A stretch of DNA of 64,000 nt from Zhouia amylolytica (GCF_900116365.1 NZ_FPAG01000008.1:186001-250000); one strand, 5' to 3'. Shown: positions 7,967 to 17,242, numbered from the stretch's first letter. A program made the numbers and translations. Notes: a model not told the origin generated them from the sequence alone.

Positions 7967-8637
7967 TAATTTAAAATTTTATCAACCATGTCAACAAAAA
8001 AGTCAGATGGTTTTTTATACTCCTCGTATTCATGAAGGGATTTAAAATGGGTGATGATAAAGTGTTGATGAATTGATCCATCAATTATATTACTGGCCAA
8101 TGAACTAGGATAAGGGTACTTAGGATTTACTTCTAAAATCATTTCTCTTAATCTGTTCACCAGTCTTTTATAGGTTTGGAAATACCCTTCTTTATTTTCT
8201 TTGTCTACGTTTTTTGTCAGGAATGATTTAGCGGAATCATTAATAATGATATTATTTAAACTTACCTCGTTTATGTGTTCAAATTTGTCGTCTTCCTTAA
8301 CAACTTCACTAAGTACTTCAATGGCCTTAATTAACTTATTTTTGGGGTCGGATATGCTATTTGTTGTAAATACAAGTTGATATTCTTTCCATCCCCAGTA
8401 CCATGAGGTGAGGTATACCAAGAGTTTATGTTTATTTTCAAAGTAGCGATATAAAGAACTTTCATTAGACTTAATTCTGTTCCCCAGCTTCCTGAAGGTG
8501 AAATCTTCAAATCCGATTTCATCTATTAATTCTATTGAATGTTGAATAATTCGTCTTCCAAGATCTGTACTTTGAGGATCTTTGAGATAAATACCTTCAT
8601 TAATTGAAATTTTTAAGTCTCGTAATAGTGTATTCAT
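7966..8637 (-). CDS. TetR-family transcriptional regulator
   Basis: A 223-residue regulator. The N-terminal helix-turn-helix is clear at about 35-75 (IDEIGFEDFTFRKLGNRIKSNESSLYRYFENKHKLL), with the YRYFENK recognition helix typical of TetR. The C-terminal ligand domain is helical and not assignable to a ligand. It is the first gene of the ABC-HlyD-TolC operon and overlaps the ABC gene by one base, so it probably represses its own operon in response to the exported compound. A 15-bp palindrome 64 nt upstream (8701-8715) is a likely operator. Confidence 0.85.
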   Translation of the reverse strand: MNTLLRDLKISINEGIYLKDPQSTDLGRRIIQHSIELIDEIGFEDFTFRKLGNRIKSNESSLYRYFENKHKLLVYLTSWYWGWKEYQLVFTTNSISDPKNKLIKAIEVLSEVVKEDDKFEHINEVSLNNIIINDSAKSFLTKNVDKENKEGYFQTYKRLVNRLREMILEVNPKYPYPSSLASNIIDGSIHQHFIITHFKSLHEYEEYKKPSDFFVDMVDKILN

Positions 8638-8700
8638 GGCTCATTTTTTTTGCAAATAAAATACAATTCCTTTAGAAATAAAAGTAATAGTCTTATCAAT

Positions 8701-8715
8701 AATAGTATTACTATT
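8701..8715. promoter_or_regulatory. Candidate operator of the TetR regulator
   Basis: A perfect palindrome with 7-bp arms around one central base (AATAGTA, T, TACTATT) lies 64 nt upstream of the tetR-like start codon. Length and symmetry fit a TetR operator, and a partial half-site AATAGT recurs at about 8686-8691. Binding by the neighbouring regulator is inferred from position only. Confidence 0.5.
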
Positions 8716-8963
8716 AAATTTATGATAGTTTTATGAAAATTTGTTATTAAATAGATAAGCATGTGTTTTTCCAAATGCCAATTCAGGGATTAAGCAGCCT
8801 ACTGCTTTTAGACGCTTCAATACTTAAAAATTAAATGAAAGGAATTTTAGATATCTTGGACTAATCGTTCATACCCTACCCAAATAATATTTTTCTTAAA
8901 GTGACTTAATTAAATCTTATGTGTCAAAATATAGTGATAGCACTATGTTAATAATCCATAAGT
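8716..8963. other. Intergenic stretch upstream of the sigma factor gene
   Basis: The remainder of the 326-nt divergent gap holds no ORF and no good TAnnTTTG promoter for the sigma factor gene. The short dyad ATAGTGATAGCACTAT at 8931-8946 lies just before that gene and could be an operator. Confidence 0.35.
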
Positions 8964-9536
8964 TTGGAACAAGCAAAAATTGATAAGAATTTAACGGATG
9001 AAGATCTTGTAGGCCGCATTGTTAAAACGAATAACACACATTTATTTGCTGTACTTTACGATCGTTATGCTGATGTTGTATATAACAAATGCCTGAGTTT
9101 TTCAAAATCAACTGAGGAAGCCCAAGATCTCACTCATGATGTCTTTGTACACTTATTCGTTAAGTTGAGAACTTTTAAGGGTAAATCTAAATTTTCCACC
9201 TGGCTGTATTCATTTACATATAATTTTTGTGTCAACTATGTACAAAGGGAACTCAAGAAACGTAAAGAGAAATTTATAAGCTCAGAAGAGATGGGGTACT
9301 TTTCCGGCGAGTCTGTTGAGATTAGTGATGAAGATATATTTGATCTTAAATCGGATAAGTTGGAGAAGGCTCTAAAGTTAATAGACCCTGATGCCAAAAT
9401 GATATTGTTGATGAAATATCAGGATGATTTTAGTATTAAAGAAATAAAAGAATCATTAGATATTGGAGAGAGTGCAGTTAAGATGCGTTTGAGTAGGGCC
9501 AAGAGCCGATTGATTGAAATCTATAAAAATCTTTAG
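8964..9536 (+). CDS. RNA polymerase sigma factor, sigma-70/ECF type
   Basis: A 190-residue ECF-like sigma factor. Region 2 spans about 25-95 (LFAVLYDRYADVVYNKCLSF...EAQDLTHDVFVHLFVKLRTFKGKSKFSTWLYSFTYNFCVNYVQ) and region 4 about 130-185 (ALKLIDPDAKMILLMKYQDDFSIKEIKESLDIGESAVKMRLSRAKSRL). The start is a TTG at 8964, because an in-frame stop lies four codons upstream and no ATG fits before region 2. No classical anti-sigma gene follows; a 60-residue protein starts 2 nt after the stop and an MscS-like channel comes next. The trio looks like one operon, suggesting a link between membrane tension or envelope stress and this sigma factor. Confidence 0.85.
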   Translation: MEQAKIDKNLTDEDLVGRIVKTNNTHLFAVLYDRYADVVYNKCLSFSKSTEEAQDLTHDVFVHLFVKLRTFKGKSKFSTWLYSFTYNFCVNYVQRELKKRKEKFISSEEMGYFSGESVEISDEDIFDLKSDKLEKALKLIDPDAKMILLMKYQDDFSIKEIKESLDIGESAVKMRLSRAKSRLIEIYKNL

Positions 9537-9538
9537 TT

Positions 9539-9721
9539 ATGGAAAATCCTTTTAAGAAAGTAATACATAACGAGAAATTACCTGAAGTAATTAAGGATAA
9601 GGTAATGAGCGATGTTGCCATGATTAAGTTGACTCTAGACATGGCCGATTTATTTGCTGTTAAATATCCAGAGTCTTTGGAAGAACTATTAATGATTGCC
9701 AGAAGAAATAAAAATAATTAA
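9539..9721 (+). CDS. Small protein between sigma factor and MscS-like channel
   Basis: A 60-residue, mostly helical soluble protein (starts MENPFKKVIHNEKLPEVIKDK) with no membrane segment or cysteine. It begins 2 nt after the sigma factor stop and ends 21 nt before the channel gene, so it is translated from the same message. I do not recognise the family. Its place and charge pattern would fit a small sigma-binding or accessory protein, but nothing in the sequence proves this. Confidence 0.7.
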   Translation: MENPFKKVIHNEKLPEVIKDKVMSDVAMIKLTLDMADLFAVKYPESLEELLMIARRNKNN

Positions 9722-9742
9722 TCCAGTAAAACCTGTTAGATA

Positions 9743-10558
9743 ATGAAAACTACCATTGATTTAAGATTATTAGAGAATTTGTTAGAGAGTATTTATGAAG
9801 TTACCCCCAAGTTAATAGGTGGGATTGTACTAATTATTGTTGGCTGGCTTGCATTGAAAATGATATTGTTTGTGATTAAAAAGTCATTGAAATTAACGCG
9901 TATAGATGATTTGGCTAAAAAGTTTTACGAAAATAATCCCATTCTATTATCAACGATAAAATTAGAGCCAACCAAAGTAATTCTATTCTTTGCTAAATGG
10001 TTTTTAATTTTGGTTTTTGTAATTATTGGGGCTGACATGCTTGGATTAACAATGATATCAAATGAGATCGGAAAATTAATAGCCTATCTTCCAAAATTCT
10101 TTAGTGCCATTCTAATATTTGTTTTAGGAATTTATGGAGCCGGACTCCTCCGAAATGCCCTGGCAAGTCTTATTAAGGCATTTGATTTGAATGGTTCAAA
10201 AGCCATAAGTCAGATTGTTTTTTATATTTTATTTGTGATTGTTGCAATCATGTCTTTGAGTCAGGCTGGAATCGATACGAGTGTTATTACTAATAACATG
10301 TTTTTAATTATGGGTGCTTTTTTGTTGGCCTTCACTTTAGCTTTGGGACTGGGATCGAGAGATGTTATTCTTAGGCTTTTGCTTGGCTTTTACTCAAGAA
10401 AGAACTTTCAAATTGGTCAGCGAATAAAGATAGATAATGTCGAGGGTGAAATTATAGCCATTGATAATATTTGTTTGGTGTTGATGAGCAATAATCAAAA
10501 AACAGTATACCCAATTAAACAGGTTGCCAGTAAGAAAGTGGAGATTTTAGAAGGTTAA
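9743..10558 (+). CDS. Small-conductance mechanosensitive channel-like membrane protein
   Basis: A 271-residue inner-membrane protein with about five hydrophobic segments (near 18-42, 78-98, 112-135, 155-175 and 187-208). After the last comes a short beta-rich domain, LLLGFYSRKNFQIGQRIKIDNVEGEIIAIDNICLVLMSNNQKTVYPIKQV, that matches the MscS beta domain, so it is most likely a TM-helix/MscS-family channel. It lacks the long C-terminal vestibule of MscS. It is the third gene of the sigma factor operon and probably protects against osmotic downshock or senses membrane state. Confidence 0.75.
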   Translation: MKTTIDLRLLENLLESIYEVTPKLIGGIVLIIVGWLALKMILFVIKKSLKLTRIDDLAKKFYENNPILLSTIKLEPTKVILFFAKWFLILVFVIIGADMLGLTMISNEIGKLIAYLPKFFSAILIFVLGIYGAGLLRNALASLIKAFDLNGSKAISQIVFYILFVIVAIMSLSQAGIDTSVITNNMFLIMGAFLLAFTLALGLGSRDVILRLLLGFYSRKNFQIGQRIKIDNVEGEIIAIDNICLVLMSNNQKTVYPIKQVASKKVEILEG

Positions 10559-10672
10559 TATGTTTATTCATTGTGTGTTGAGGAATTTGTTAGAATAAAG
10601 TTTATAACAATGTGACCAATTCTACTTTTTTGTGTCTTAATAGATATAAGAGAATTAAAAAAACTAAAGCCC

Positions 10673-10843
10673 TTGGAAAACGCAATCTTATTAATAGTAT
10701 CATTACTACAAATAACAGGACTTATTATTTTGATTGTTTTTAGCATAAAAAGCGTTATTGATTATAGAAGACTAAAAGAGAGATATTTGAATATGCAAAG
10801 TATTGATATCATAAAACAAAAAGATTTTACTTCGTATTTATAA
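10673..10843 (+). CDS. Possible small single-span membrane protein
   Basis: A 56-codon reading frame from a TTG at 10673. It encodes an N-terminal hydrophobic helix (AILLIVSLLQITGLIILIVFSI) followed by a basic, polar tail (IKSVIDYRRLKERYLNMQSIDIIKQKDF). The frame is open further upstream to a stop at 10613-10615, but with no ATG or GTG; an ATA at 10640 or the TTG are the only plausible starts. The amino-acid pattern looks like a real tail-anchored or type II mini-protein, and a good terminator follows 50 nt later. It may be a real small gene with a rare start or the 3' remnant of a lost gene. Confidence 0.4.
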   Translation: MENAILLIVSLLQITGLIILIVFSIKSVIDYRRLKERYLNMQSIDIIKQKDFTSYL

Positions 10844-10892
10844 TATTTAAGAGTACATGGTTTTATAACTATGTAGTTTGGTTTATTTGGTT

Positions 10893-10925
10893 TAAGGCCC
10901 AGCGTTTGTTGGGCCTTATTTTTTA
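10893..10925 (+). terminator. Intrinsic terminator after the sigma factor/channel region
   Basis: Perfect arms AAGGCCCA (10894-10901) and TGGGCCTT (10910-10917), extended by a T-A pair, enclose an 8-nt loop and are followed by ATTTTTTAT. It closes transcription before the large phosphoesterase gene. Confidence 0.8.
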
Positions 10926-11075
10926 TGAGCCATTCAATTACAGTTTTTACGAAATTTCCGCTACTTTCTTTTTTTGATGTAACTTTATATAAAATAAGGT
11001 ACTCTCTTGTTAAAAGTATTCGTATTTCTGACATTGGGAACTTCTAATTTTTTAAGGTTGGTTAAACATTTTTTT

Positions 11076-14000
11076 ATGGGACGTTTTTTAATTGTATTGG
11101 TACTTTTTATCCTATCATCATGCGCCACTTATAAGATTAACGCTGAAAAGGATTCTAATAATCATGTTGATCATTATGATGAAATAGCCCATACCTTTTA
11201 TCTTATAGGCGATGCGGGTTATCCTAAAAACGGGAAAGAACCTGAAGCATTACTAGCGATGACAGAGCGATTTGCATCGGCATCTAAGGAGGATTTTTTG
11301 ATATTTTTAGGTGATAACATTTATCCGGATGGACTTCCTGGAGATGATAATCCAGAAAGAGATCAAGCGGAATTGGCCTTGAAGCTTCAAACTGATGCAG
11401 CAAAAAAATTTCCCGGCAGTGTGTACTTTATTCCTGGAAACCATGATTGGTATAGTGGTGTTAAGGGGTTAAAAAGACAAGAAAAGTATGTAGAGGATGC
11501 ATTAGGAAAAGATTCTTTTTTACCAGAGAATGGTTGTCCCATCGAAAAGGTGAATATCGATGATAAAACAGTACTGTTAATTGTCGATTCTCACTGGTAT
11601 ATCACTAACTGGGATCGGCATCCTACCATTAATGATGAATGTGAAATAAAGACACGAGATCATTTTTTAGATGAATTTACGAGTGAAATTAAGAAGGCAC
11701 GTGGTAAGACTACATTAGTAGCTATTCATCATCCCATGTATAGTAATGGACCTCATGGAGGAAGTTATTCTTTTAATGACCATTTAAAGCCAATTCCTAT
11801 TTTAGGAACCTTAAAGAATGTGTTGAGAACCACCACAGGAGTTGTGAATGCTGATATGTCTAACCGTTTTTACAATGACTTGCGTAAAAAATTAATTACT
11901 GCGGCACAACACAATGAGAATGTGATTTTTCTTTCAGGACATGAACATAGTTTACAATACATCGCTTCTGATAATTTAAAACAGGTTGTCAGTGGATCGG
12001 GTTCTAAAAGTACTCCGGTAAGGAAGCGAAATAATCAAGATTTTGGGTATCCTGCCCATGGTTACGCTATGATGACCATGTACAAGAATGGCTCAATAGA
12101 TCTAAGGTTTATTGACGGTAGTACAAATTCTATAGTATTTGAAAGACAAATTAAGGAATCAACAAAAGCCTCTACTTTTGATTTTCCACAACAGTATCAG
12201 GATTCTGTTATTTCAGAAGTATATAGTAAGGAAGAGACTTCGAAATCTAAATTATATAAATTTTTCTGGGGTGACAGATACAGTAAATATTTTAGTACCC
12301 CGGTTAAGGCTAAAACAGTATTGTTAGATACTTTATATGGTGGATTGAAACCAACAAGGAAAGGGGGCGGGACACAATCTAAATCATTACATTTCGAAGA
12401 TTCTGAAGGAAAGCGATTCGTCATGAGGGCTGTTCGAAAAAGTGCAACCCAATATATTCAGGCGGCGGTGTTCAGTGATAATTATTTGAAGGGGCAATAT
12501 GAACATACAGAAACGCAAAAGCTAATTGAGTATGTTTTTACAGGTTCACATCCTTATGCCCCGCTTACCATAGCAACTTTGTCTGATGCTGCTGGTGTTT
12601 ATCATCTTAATCCACAGTTGTTTTATGTGCCAAAACAACCGGCCTTGGGGAACTTTAATTCTGAATTTGGGAATGAGCTTTATCTTTTGGAGGAACATGC
12701 TTCGGAGGGGCATTTACATTTGGCTGAAGGAAATTTCACAGGAGACATAATCAGTACTCTTGATGTGATTAAAGAGATACATTCGGATGAAGATGTTGTG
12801 ATTGATCAGACTAATTACATAAGAGCCCGATTATTTGATATGTTGATTGGAGACTGGGACAGACACCATGATCAATGGAGGTGGATGGAGTTTAAGGAAG
12901 CTGGTAAAAAGGTCTACAGACCACTGCCACGAGACCGGGATCAGGCCTTTTCTAAAATGTCGGATGGACTTATGTTAGGGGTTGGAGTAAATTTAATTCC
13001 AGCTGCACGATTATTACGCAAGTATAGTCCGGATCTTAAAGATGTAAAAGGAGTTAATATGGAACCTTATCCTTTGGACATGGCGTTTTTAACAGATATT
13101 GGTAAAGAAGTATGGGATGCTCAGGTAAGGTTTATAGAAGAGAATGTTACTGATGAGGTTATTGAAGAAGCCATGGCCTTTATGCCTTCAGAGGTTCAAG
13201 ATGAGACGGTACTTGAAATTAAAGAATTGCTCAGGCAACGAAGGGCTAATTTGCAGAAAATAGCCAACCGTTATTATAAGTTAATTAGTAAGTATGGAGT
13301 TATTACGGGTACCAATAAAGATGATTATATAGAGATATCCGCTCTGGACAATGGTAATGTGGCCGTTTCCATATTTAGAAAGAAAGATGATACTATCAAA
13401 GATCGATTTCATCATAAGGAATATGATCCTGGACAAACTAAAGAATTATGGATTTATGGATTAGATGATGATGACACTTTTGTCGTAAAGGGAAAGAACC
13501 GGCATATAACCATACGGTTGATTGGTGGGCAGAATAATGATGATTATATGGTTGAAGAAGGGAGGAAAATTGTAATTTATGATTACAAATCAAAAAAAAA
13601 CAATCTCGATAATGCTACCAAAGCTAAGGTGATTTTAACGGATGATTATGAGACTAATGTTTATAATTACAAGAAGCTTAAAGCAAATACGAATCAGATT
13701 GTTCCCTTATTGGGGGCTAATCCTGATGATGGTTTAAAATTAGGGTTCGTTGACACCTATACTACCTTTGGGTTTGAGCGAAACCCATTTACTTCGCAAC
13801 ATAGATTTAATGCAGCTTATTATTTTGCTACCAATGGATATGAGCTTAATTATTCCGGAGAGTTTGCTCATGTATTGGGTGAATTTAATTTGGGTATTAA
13901 AGCCCAATTTAACAGTCCGAATTTTACTCTTAACTTTTTTGGTTTTGGTAATGAAACCGGAAACCCTGACGATGAACTCGGGCTTGATTATAATCGGGTT

Positions 14001-14729
14001 AAAACTCGAACATTTCGTCTAATGCCACAACTTATATGGAATTCAGAACGCGGTTCTAAGGTAACATTAGGGATTAATTATGAATCTATTGAGGTAGATG
14101 ATACTGAGAATCGATTTATTTCTGAAATCAATGTATTACCCGTCTACTTATTTGACGAAGTACAGTATGCAGGGGTGCATGCCCAATATGATTTTATTAA
14201 TTATGACAACAGGGCATATCCTACCAATGGAATTAAGTTTCATTTGGAAGCAGGTTATAAAAAGAACCTTGATATGAACGATCGTGGTTTTGGGTATTTG
14301 ATTCCTGATTTGGTATTGGTTCAAAAGGTAGAACATTCAGGAAAACTGGTTTTAGGAACCCGAATGAAAGGACATTTCATATTAGGAGATGATTACGAAT
14401 TTTATCAGGCAGCTTCGATAGGAGGAACAGATGGTTTAAGAGGGTATCGGAATCAACGATTTACTGGTAAAAATTCCGTTTATCAAAATACAGATCTAAG
14501 ATATAGTTTTAGTCAGGTGAAAACAGCTTTAGTGCCTGTACGTGTGGGTATTTATGGTTCGTTTGATTATGGACGAATTTGGTTGAAAGATGATGAATCA
14601 AGTAAATGGCATAATTCTTATGGGGGCGGTTTTTTCATGAATGCAACAGAAATGATTACGGCCAATTTGGGTGTATTTGATTCTTCGGATGGAATGCGAA
14701 TTGCCTTTTCATTAGGATTTGGATTCTAA
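11076..14729 (+). CDS. Large outer-membrane lipoprotein: metallophosphoesterase, middle domain and BamA-like barrel
   Basis: A 1217-residue protein starting at the ATG at 11076, chosen because it gives a lipoprotein signal (MGRFLIVLVLFILSSCAT, lipobox LSSC). Residues about 40-370 are a calcineurin-type phosphoesterase with GDAGYP, LGDNIYPDG, GNHDWYSG, HHPMYSNGPHGG and GHEH metal ligands. About 400-800 is a middle region with FVMRAVRKS near 447, GDWDRHHDQW near 593 and PRDRDQAF near 618, which recalls the DRH...D pattern of HipA/Fam20-like kinases. From about 870 a BamA/Omp85-like barrel follows, with GGTDGLRGYRNQRFTG near 1115 and a terminal Phe. The enzyme parts would be carried on the cell surface or periplasmic face. 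The substrate is unknown. Confidence 0.85.
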   Translation: MGRFLIVLVLFILSSCATYKINAEKDSNNHVDHYDEIAHTFYLIGDAGYPKNGKEPEALLAMTERFASASKEDFLIFLGDNIYPDGLPGDDNPERDQAELALKLQTDAAKKFPGSVYFIPGNHDWYSGVKGLKRQEKYVEDALGKDSFLPENGCPIEKVNIDDKTVLLIVDSHWYITNWDRHPTINDECEIKTRDHFLDEFTSEIKKARGKTTLVAIHHPMYSNGPHGGSYSFNDHLKPIPILGTLKNVLRTTTGVVNADMSNRFYNDLRKKLITAAQHNENVIFLSGHEHSLQYIASDNLKQVVSGSGSKSTPVRKRNNQDFGYPAHGYAMMTMYKNGSIDLRFIDGSTNSIVFERQIKESTKASTFDFPQQYQDSVISEVYSKEETSKSKLYKFFWGDRYSKYFSTPVKAKTVLLDTLYGGLKPTRKGGGTQSKSLHFEDSEGKRFVMRAVRKSATQYIQAAVFSDNYLKGQYEHTETQKLIEYVFTGSHPYAPLTIATLSDAAGVYHLNPQLFYVPKQPALGNFNSEFGNELYLLEEHASEGHLHLAEGNFTGDIISTLDVIKEIHSDEDVVIDQTNYIRARLFDMLIGDWDRHHDQWRWMEFKEAGKKVYRPLPRDRDQAFSKMSDGLMLGVGVNLIPAARLLRKYSPDLKDVKGVNMEPYPLDMAFLTDIGKEVWDAQVRFIEENVTDEVIEEAMAFMPSEVQDETVLEIKELLRQRRANLQKIANRYYKLISKYGVITGTNKDDYIEISALDNGNVAVSIFRKKDDTIKDRFHHKEYDPGQTKELWIYGLDDDDTFVVKGKNRHITIRLIGGQNNDDYMVEEGRKIVIYDYKSKKNNLDNATKAKVILTDDYETNVYNYKKLKANTNQIVPLLGANPDDGLKLGFVDTYTTFGFERNPFTSQHRFNAAYYFATNGYELNYSGEFAHVLGEFNLGIKAQFNSPNFTLNFFGFGNETGNPDDELGLDYNRVKTRTFRLMPQLIWNSERGSKVTLGINYESIEVDDTENRFISEINVLPVYLFDEVQYAGVHAQYDFINYDNRAYPTNGIKFHLEAGYKKNLDMNDRGFGYLIPDLVLVQKVEHSGKLVLGTRMKGHFILGDDYEFYQAASIGGTDGLRGYRNQRFTGKNSVYQNTDLRYSFSQVKTALVPVRVGIYGSFDYGRIWLKDDESSKWHNSYGGGFFMNATEMITANLGVFDSSDGMRIAFSLGFGF

Positions 14730-14818
14730 TTGATGATCACAGCATCTGATTACGATCTTAATGTTTTTTGGTTAAATTAAGGGCGTATCTTTGTCTAACA
14801 GTATACCCTACTTGTTTT

Positions 14819-15913
14819 ATGACTTCAACGGAGGAAAAATTAAAAGAACGGATTAAAGAACTTACCTGTTTATATGAGGTAACATCGATCGTGGCAAATG
14901 CTAATTATAATGATATTGAGTCTTCTCTTGTATCTATAGCATTTTGTGTAAAGAAAGCCTGGAGGTATCCTGAGGATACCAGTGTAGAAATAAAAACTGG
15001 AGACTATCAGGTAAAAACTGAACTATTTAGTAGTTCGAGTGTTTTCCAACAAATGCCAATAAAGGTTTTTAATAAAGTTGAAGGAGCCATTACCGTTTTC
15101 TATCCGTCGGAGTTGTACACTTTGGCAGATTTTCTTCCTGAAGAGGCCCTTTTGCTTCAGAATATAGGTATTGAGATTGGCAATGTTCTTGAGCGAAAAC
15201 AAATCAAAGAAAATGAGCAAAAGATTCAGCGACAGATCGAGCGAAATGATCGGTTAAGTATTTTAGGAGAAATTACCGCTGGAATTGCTCATGAGCTCAA
15301 TACACCTTTAGCAAACATATTAGGGTATTCAGAGCTTTTGAAAAACAGAATACAAAATGAACCAGCCTTGATCTCTGATCTGGACAAGATAATCAATAGT
15401 GCAATTTTTTCTCGGGAGGTTGTAAAAAAGCTCATGTTTTTTGCCTGCGAAATGCCACAGCAAAAAGATGAGGTAAATATCGTTCCGGTTATTGAAGAAG
15501 CCATTGAGCTTTTGAAGCCTGTTTTTGCCAAAAAAGAAATTCGACATCAATTCGATCACAATAATGATCGTATCTATTTGAAGGTTGATACGATTCAATT
15601 GACCCAGGTTATTTTTAACCTTGTTCTCAATGCCATTTATTTTTCTCCCAAGCAAGGGTTTATAAAAATAACCCTGGAAGAGTATCCAGAAAATATTCAA
15701 CTACTTATTAGCGATGAAGGGCCGGGTATAATTGCTGATGCGGAAAAAATATTTGATCCATTTTACACGACGAAGCCGGTAGGTGAAGGATCGGGTTTAG
15801 GTCTAAGCGTTGTTCATGGAATAATAAAAAGTCACCAAGGTTCTATTACATATCGGAAGAATCATCCAAAAGGAACTATTTTTGTGGTTGATTTCCCAAA
15901 AAGTAATTCATGA
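14819..15913 (+). CDS. Soluble sensor histidine kinase (NtrB-like)
   Basis: A 364-residue kinase with no membrane segment. The ATG at 14819 is preferred; the frame extends upstream but that part is not protein-like. Residues about 10-130 form a GAF-like sensory domain, then a coiled coil leads to the H-box ITAGIAHELNTPLANILGYSELL (His158), N-box QVIFNLVLNAIYF, G1 ISDEGPGI and the F/G2 boxes IFDPFYTTKPVGEGSGLGL. It overlaps the NtrC-type regulator gene by four bases, so the two form a cognate pair. The signal is probably cytoplasmic (nitrogen, redox or a small ligand); conserved sensory residues cannot be named from this sequence alone. Confidence 0.9.
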   Translation: MTSTEEKLKERIKELTCLYEVTSIVANANYNDIESSLVSIAFCVKKAWRYPEDTSVEIKTGDYQVKTELFSSSSVFQQMPIKVFNKVEGAITVFYPSELYTLADFLPEEALLLQNIGIEIGNVLERKQIKENEQKIQRQIERNDRLSILGEITAGIAHELNTPLANILGYSELLKNRIQNEPALISDLDKIINSAIFSREVVKKLMFFACEMPQQKDEVNIVPVIEEAIELLKPVFAKKEIRHQFDHNNDRIYLKVDTIQLTQVIFNLVLNAIYFSPKQGFIKITLEEYPENIQLLISDEGPGIIADAEKIFDPFYTTKPVGEGSGLGLSVVHGIIKSHQGSITYRKNHPKGTIFVVDFPKSNS

Positions 15914-17235
15914 GTTTACAGAGAGAAAATATACTTATCGTTGATGATGATGTAAATATACTTGAAATGTTGCAAAGACATTTACAGTCGCTTCATTATC
16001 ATACCTATAATGCTATTTCTGTGAAAGAGGCAGTAGCCATATTGCGGGAAACGGATATTGATTTACTCATTACAGACTTAAAGATGCCCGGAATAGACGG
16101 ACATGAATTAGTTAAGTATGTTGCCGAAAATTATCCGTTAATTCCAATATTAGTAGTTTCAGGTTATCCATCTGTAAATGATGCTTTGAATGTTATTAAA
16201 TCAGGAGCTATAGATTATCTGGTAAAACCATTTACACATGAAGAATTAAAGCAAGCTGTCTTAAAATCATTTAAAGGCAGTAAAAAGATAAAAACTAGCA
16301 GTAAGCCCAGAGATTTTAGTTCGAGTTCGAATTATGGGGAGCTCATCGGTGAATCCTCGGAAATTAAAGAAGTTTTTGAAATCATCGATCGTGTTAAGGA
16401 CAACAAAGCTACAATTTTTATTAATGGTGAAAGTGGTACCGGTAAGGAGCTCGTAGCAAGAGCCATTCATTACTCCGGTAAGTTTTCCCGCGCACCATTT
16501 ATTGCTGTAAACTGTGGGGCTATTCCTGAAAATTTGTTGGAATCAGAGTTGTTCGGTTATGTAAAGGGAGCTTTTACCGGTGCTGATGAGAACAGGCAAG
16601 GTTTTTTTCAGGCTGCAAATCATGGAACTATATTTTTGGATGAAATAGGTAATGCTTCTTTAGCTGTTCAATCGAGACTCTTAAGAGCACTTCAAGAGAA
16701 AGAAATTACCAGAATAGGATCACAAAAGGTAGAGAAAGTTGATTTGCGCATTATTGCCGCTACTAATAGTGATTTGAAGGAATTAATTGCAAAAAATGAA
16801 TTTAGAGAGGACCTATACTATCGTTTATCAGTGGTACAAATTAATGTACCACCCTTAAGGGAGCGTAAGTCTGATATTTCCTTATTGGTGGATAGATTTA
16901 TTAAAAAATATGGTCCGGAGTATAAAGACCGAATTACACCAATATCAAAAGCTGCGCTGGAAGTTCTGGAAAGATATGATTGGCCTGGTAATATACGCGA
17001 ACTGGAGAATGTTGTTCAGAGAGCTATTATTATGTGTGATAAAACAATTGAGGTAATGGATCTTCCGGATCATCTTAAATATAAAATTAACTTTTCACAA
17101 GAAGGATGGTTGCCTTTAAGAGAAATGGAAAAGGAATATATTTTAAGAGTCTTGGCTGCAGTCGATAATAATAAGACCAAAGCCGCTGAAATTCTTCAAA
17201 TAGATCGTAAAACACTACGACAAAAAATACAATAG
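15910..17235 (+). CDS. Sigma-54-dependent response regulator, NtrC family
   Basis: A 441-residue regulator with three domains. The receiver (about 8-120) carries the phospho-acceptor Asp56 in DLLITDLKMPG and the VVSGYPS and LVKPFT motifs. The AAA+ domain (about 145-375) has Walker A GESGTGKE near 172, the sigma-54 contact loop GAFTGA near 220, Walker B TIFLDEIGN and an arginine-finger region. A Fis-type helix-turn-helix closes it (NNKTKAAEILQIDRKTLRQKI). It overlaps the histidine kinase gene by 4 nt. Immediately downstream lie two palindromic repeats and a sigma-54 promoter, which makes the small Cys protein and glutamate dehydrogenase its probable targets. Confidence 0.93.
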   Translation: MSLQRENILIVDDDVNILEMLQRHLQSLHYHTYNAISVKEAVAILRETDIDLLITDLKMPGIDGHELVKYVAENYPLIPILVVSGYPSVNDALNVIKSGAIDYLVKPFTHEELKQAVLKSFKGSKKIKTSSKPRDFSSSSNYGELIGESSEIKEVFEIIDRVKDNKATIFINGESGTGKELVARAIHYSGKFSRAPFIAVNCGAIPENLLESELFGYVKGAFTGADENRQGFFQAANHGTIFLDEIGNASLAVQSRLLRALQEKEITRIGSQKVEKVDLRIIAATNSDLKELIAKNEFREDLYYRLSVVQINVPPLRERKSDISLLVDRFIKKYGPEYKDRITPISKAALEVLERYDWPGNIRELENVVQRAIIMCDKTIEVMDLPDHLKYKINFSQEGWLPLREMEKEYILRVLAAVDNNKTKAAEILQIDRKTLRQKIQ

Positions 17236-17242
17236 TTTATAG

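Noticed and set aside
10762-11034. 90-codon ORF on the minus strand
   Set aside because: It crosses the terminator at 10893-10925 and overlaps both a plus-strand small frame and the leader of the large phosphoesterase gene; no family features.
15329-15700. 123-codon ORF on the minus strand
   Set aside because: Fully inside the histidine kinase gene, whose motifs are certain.
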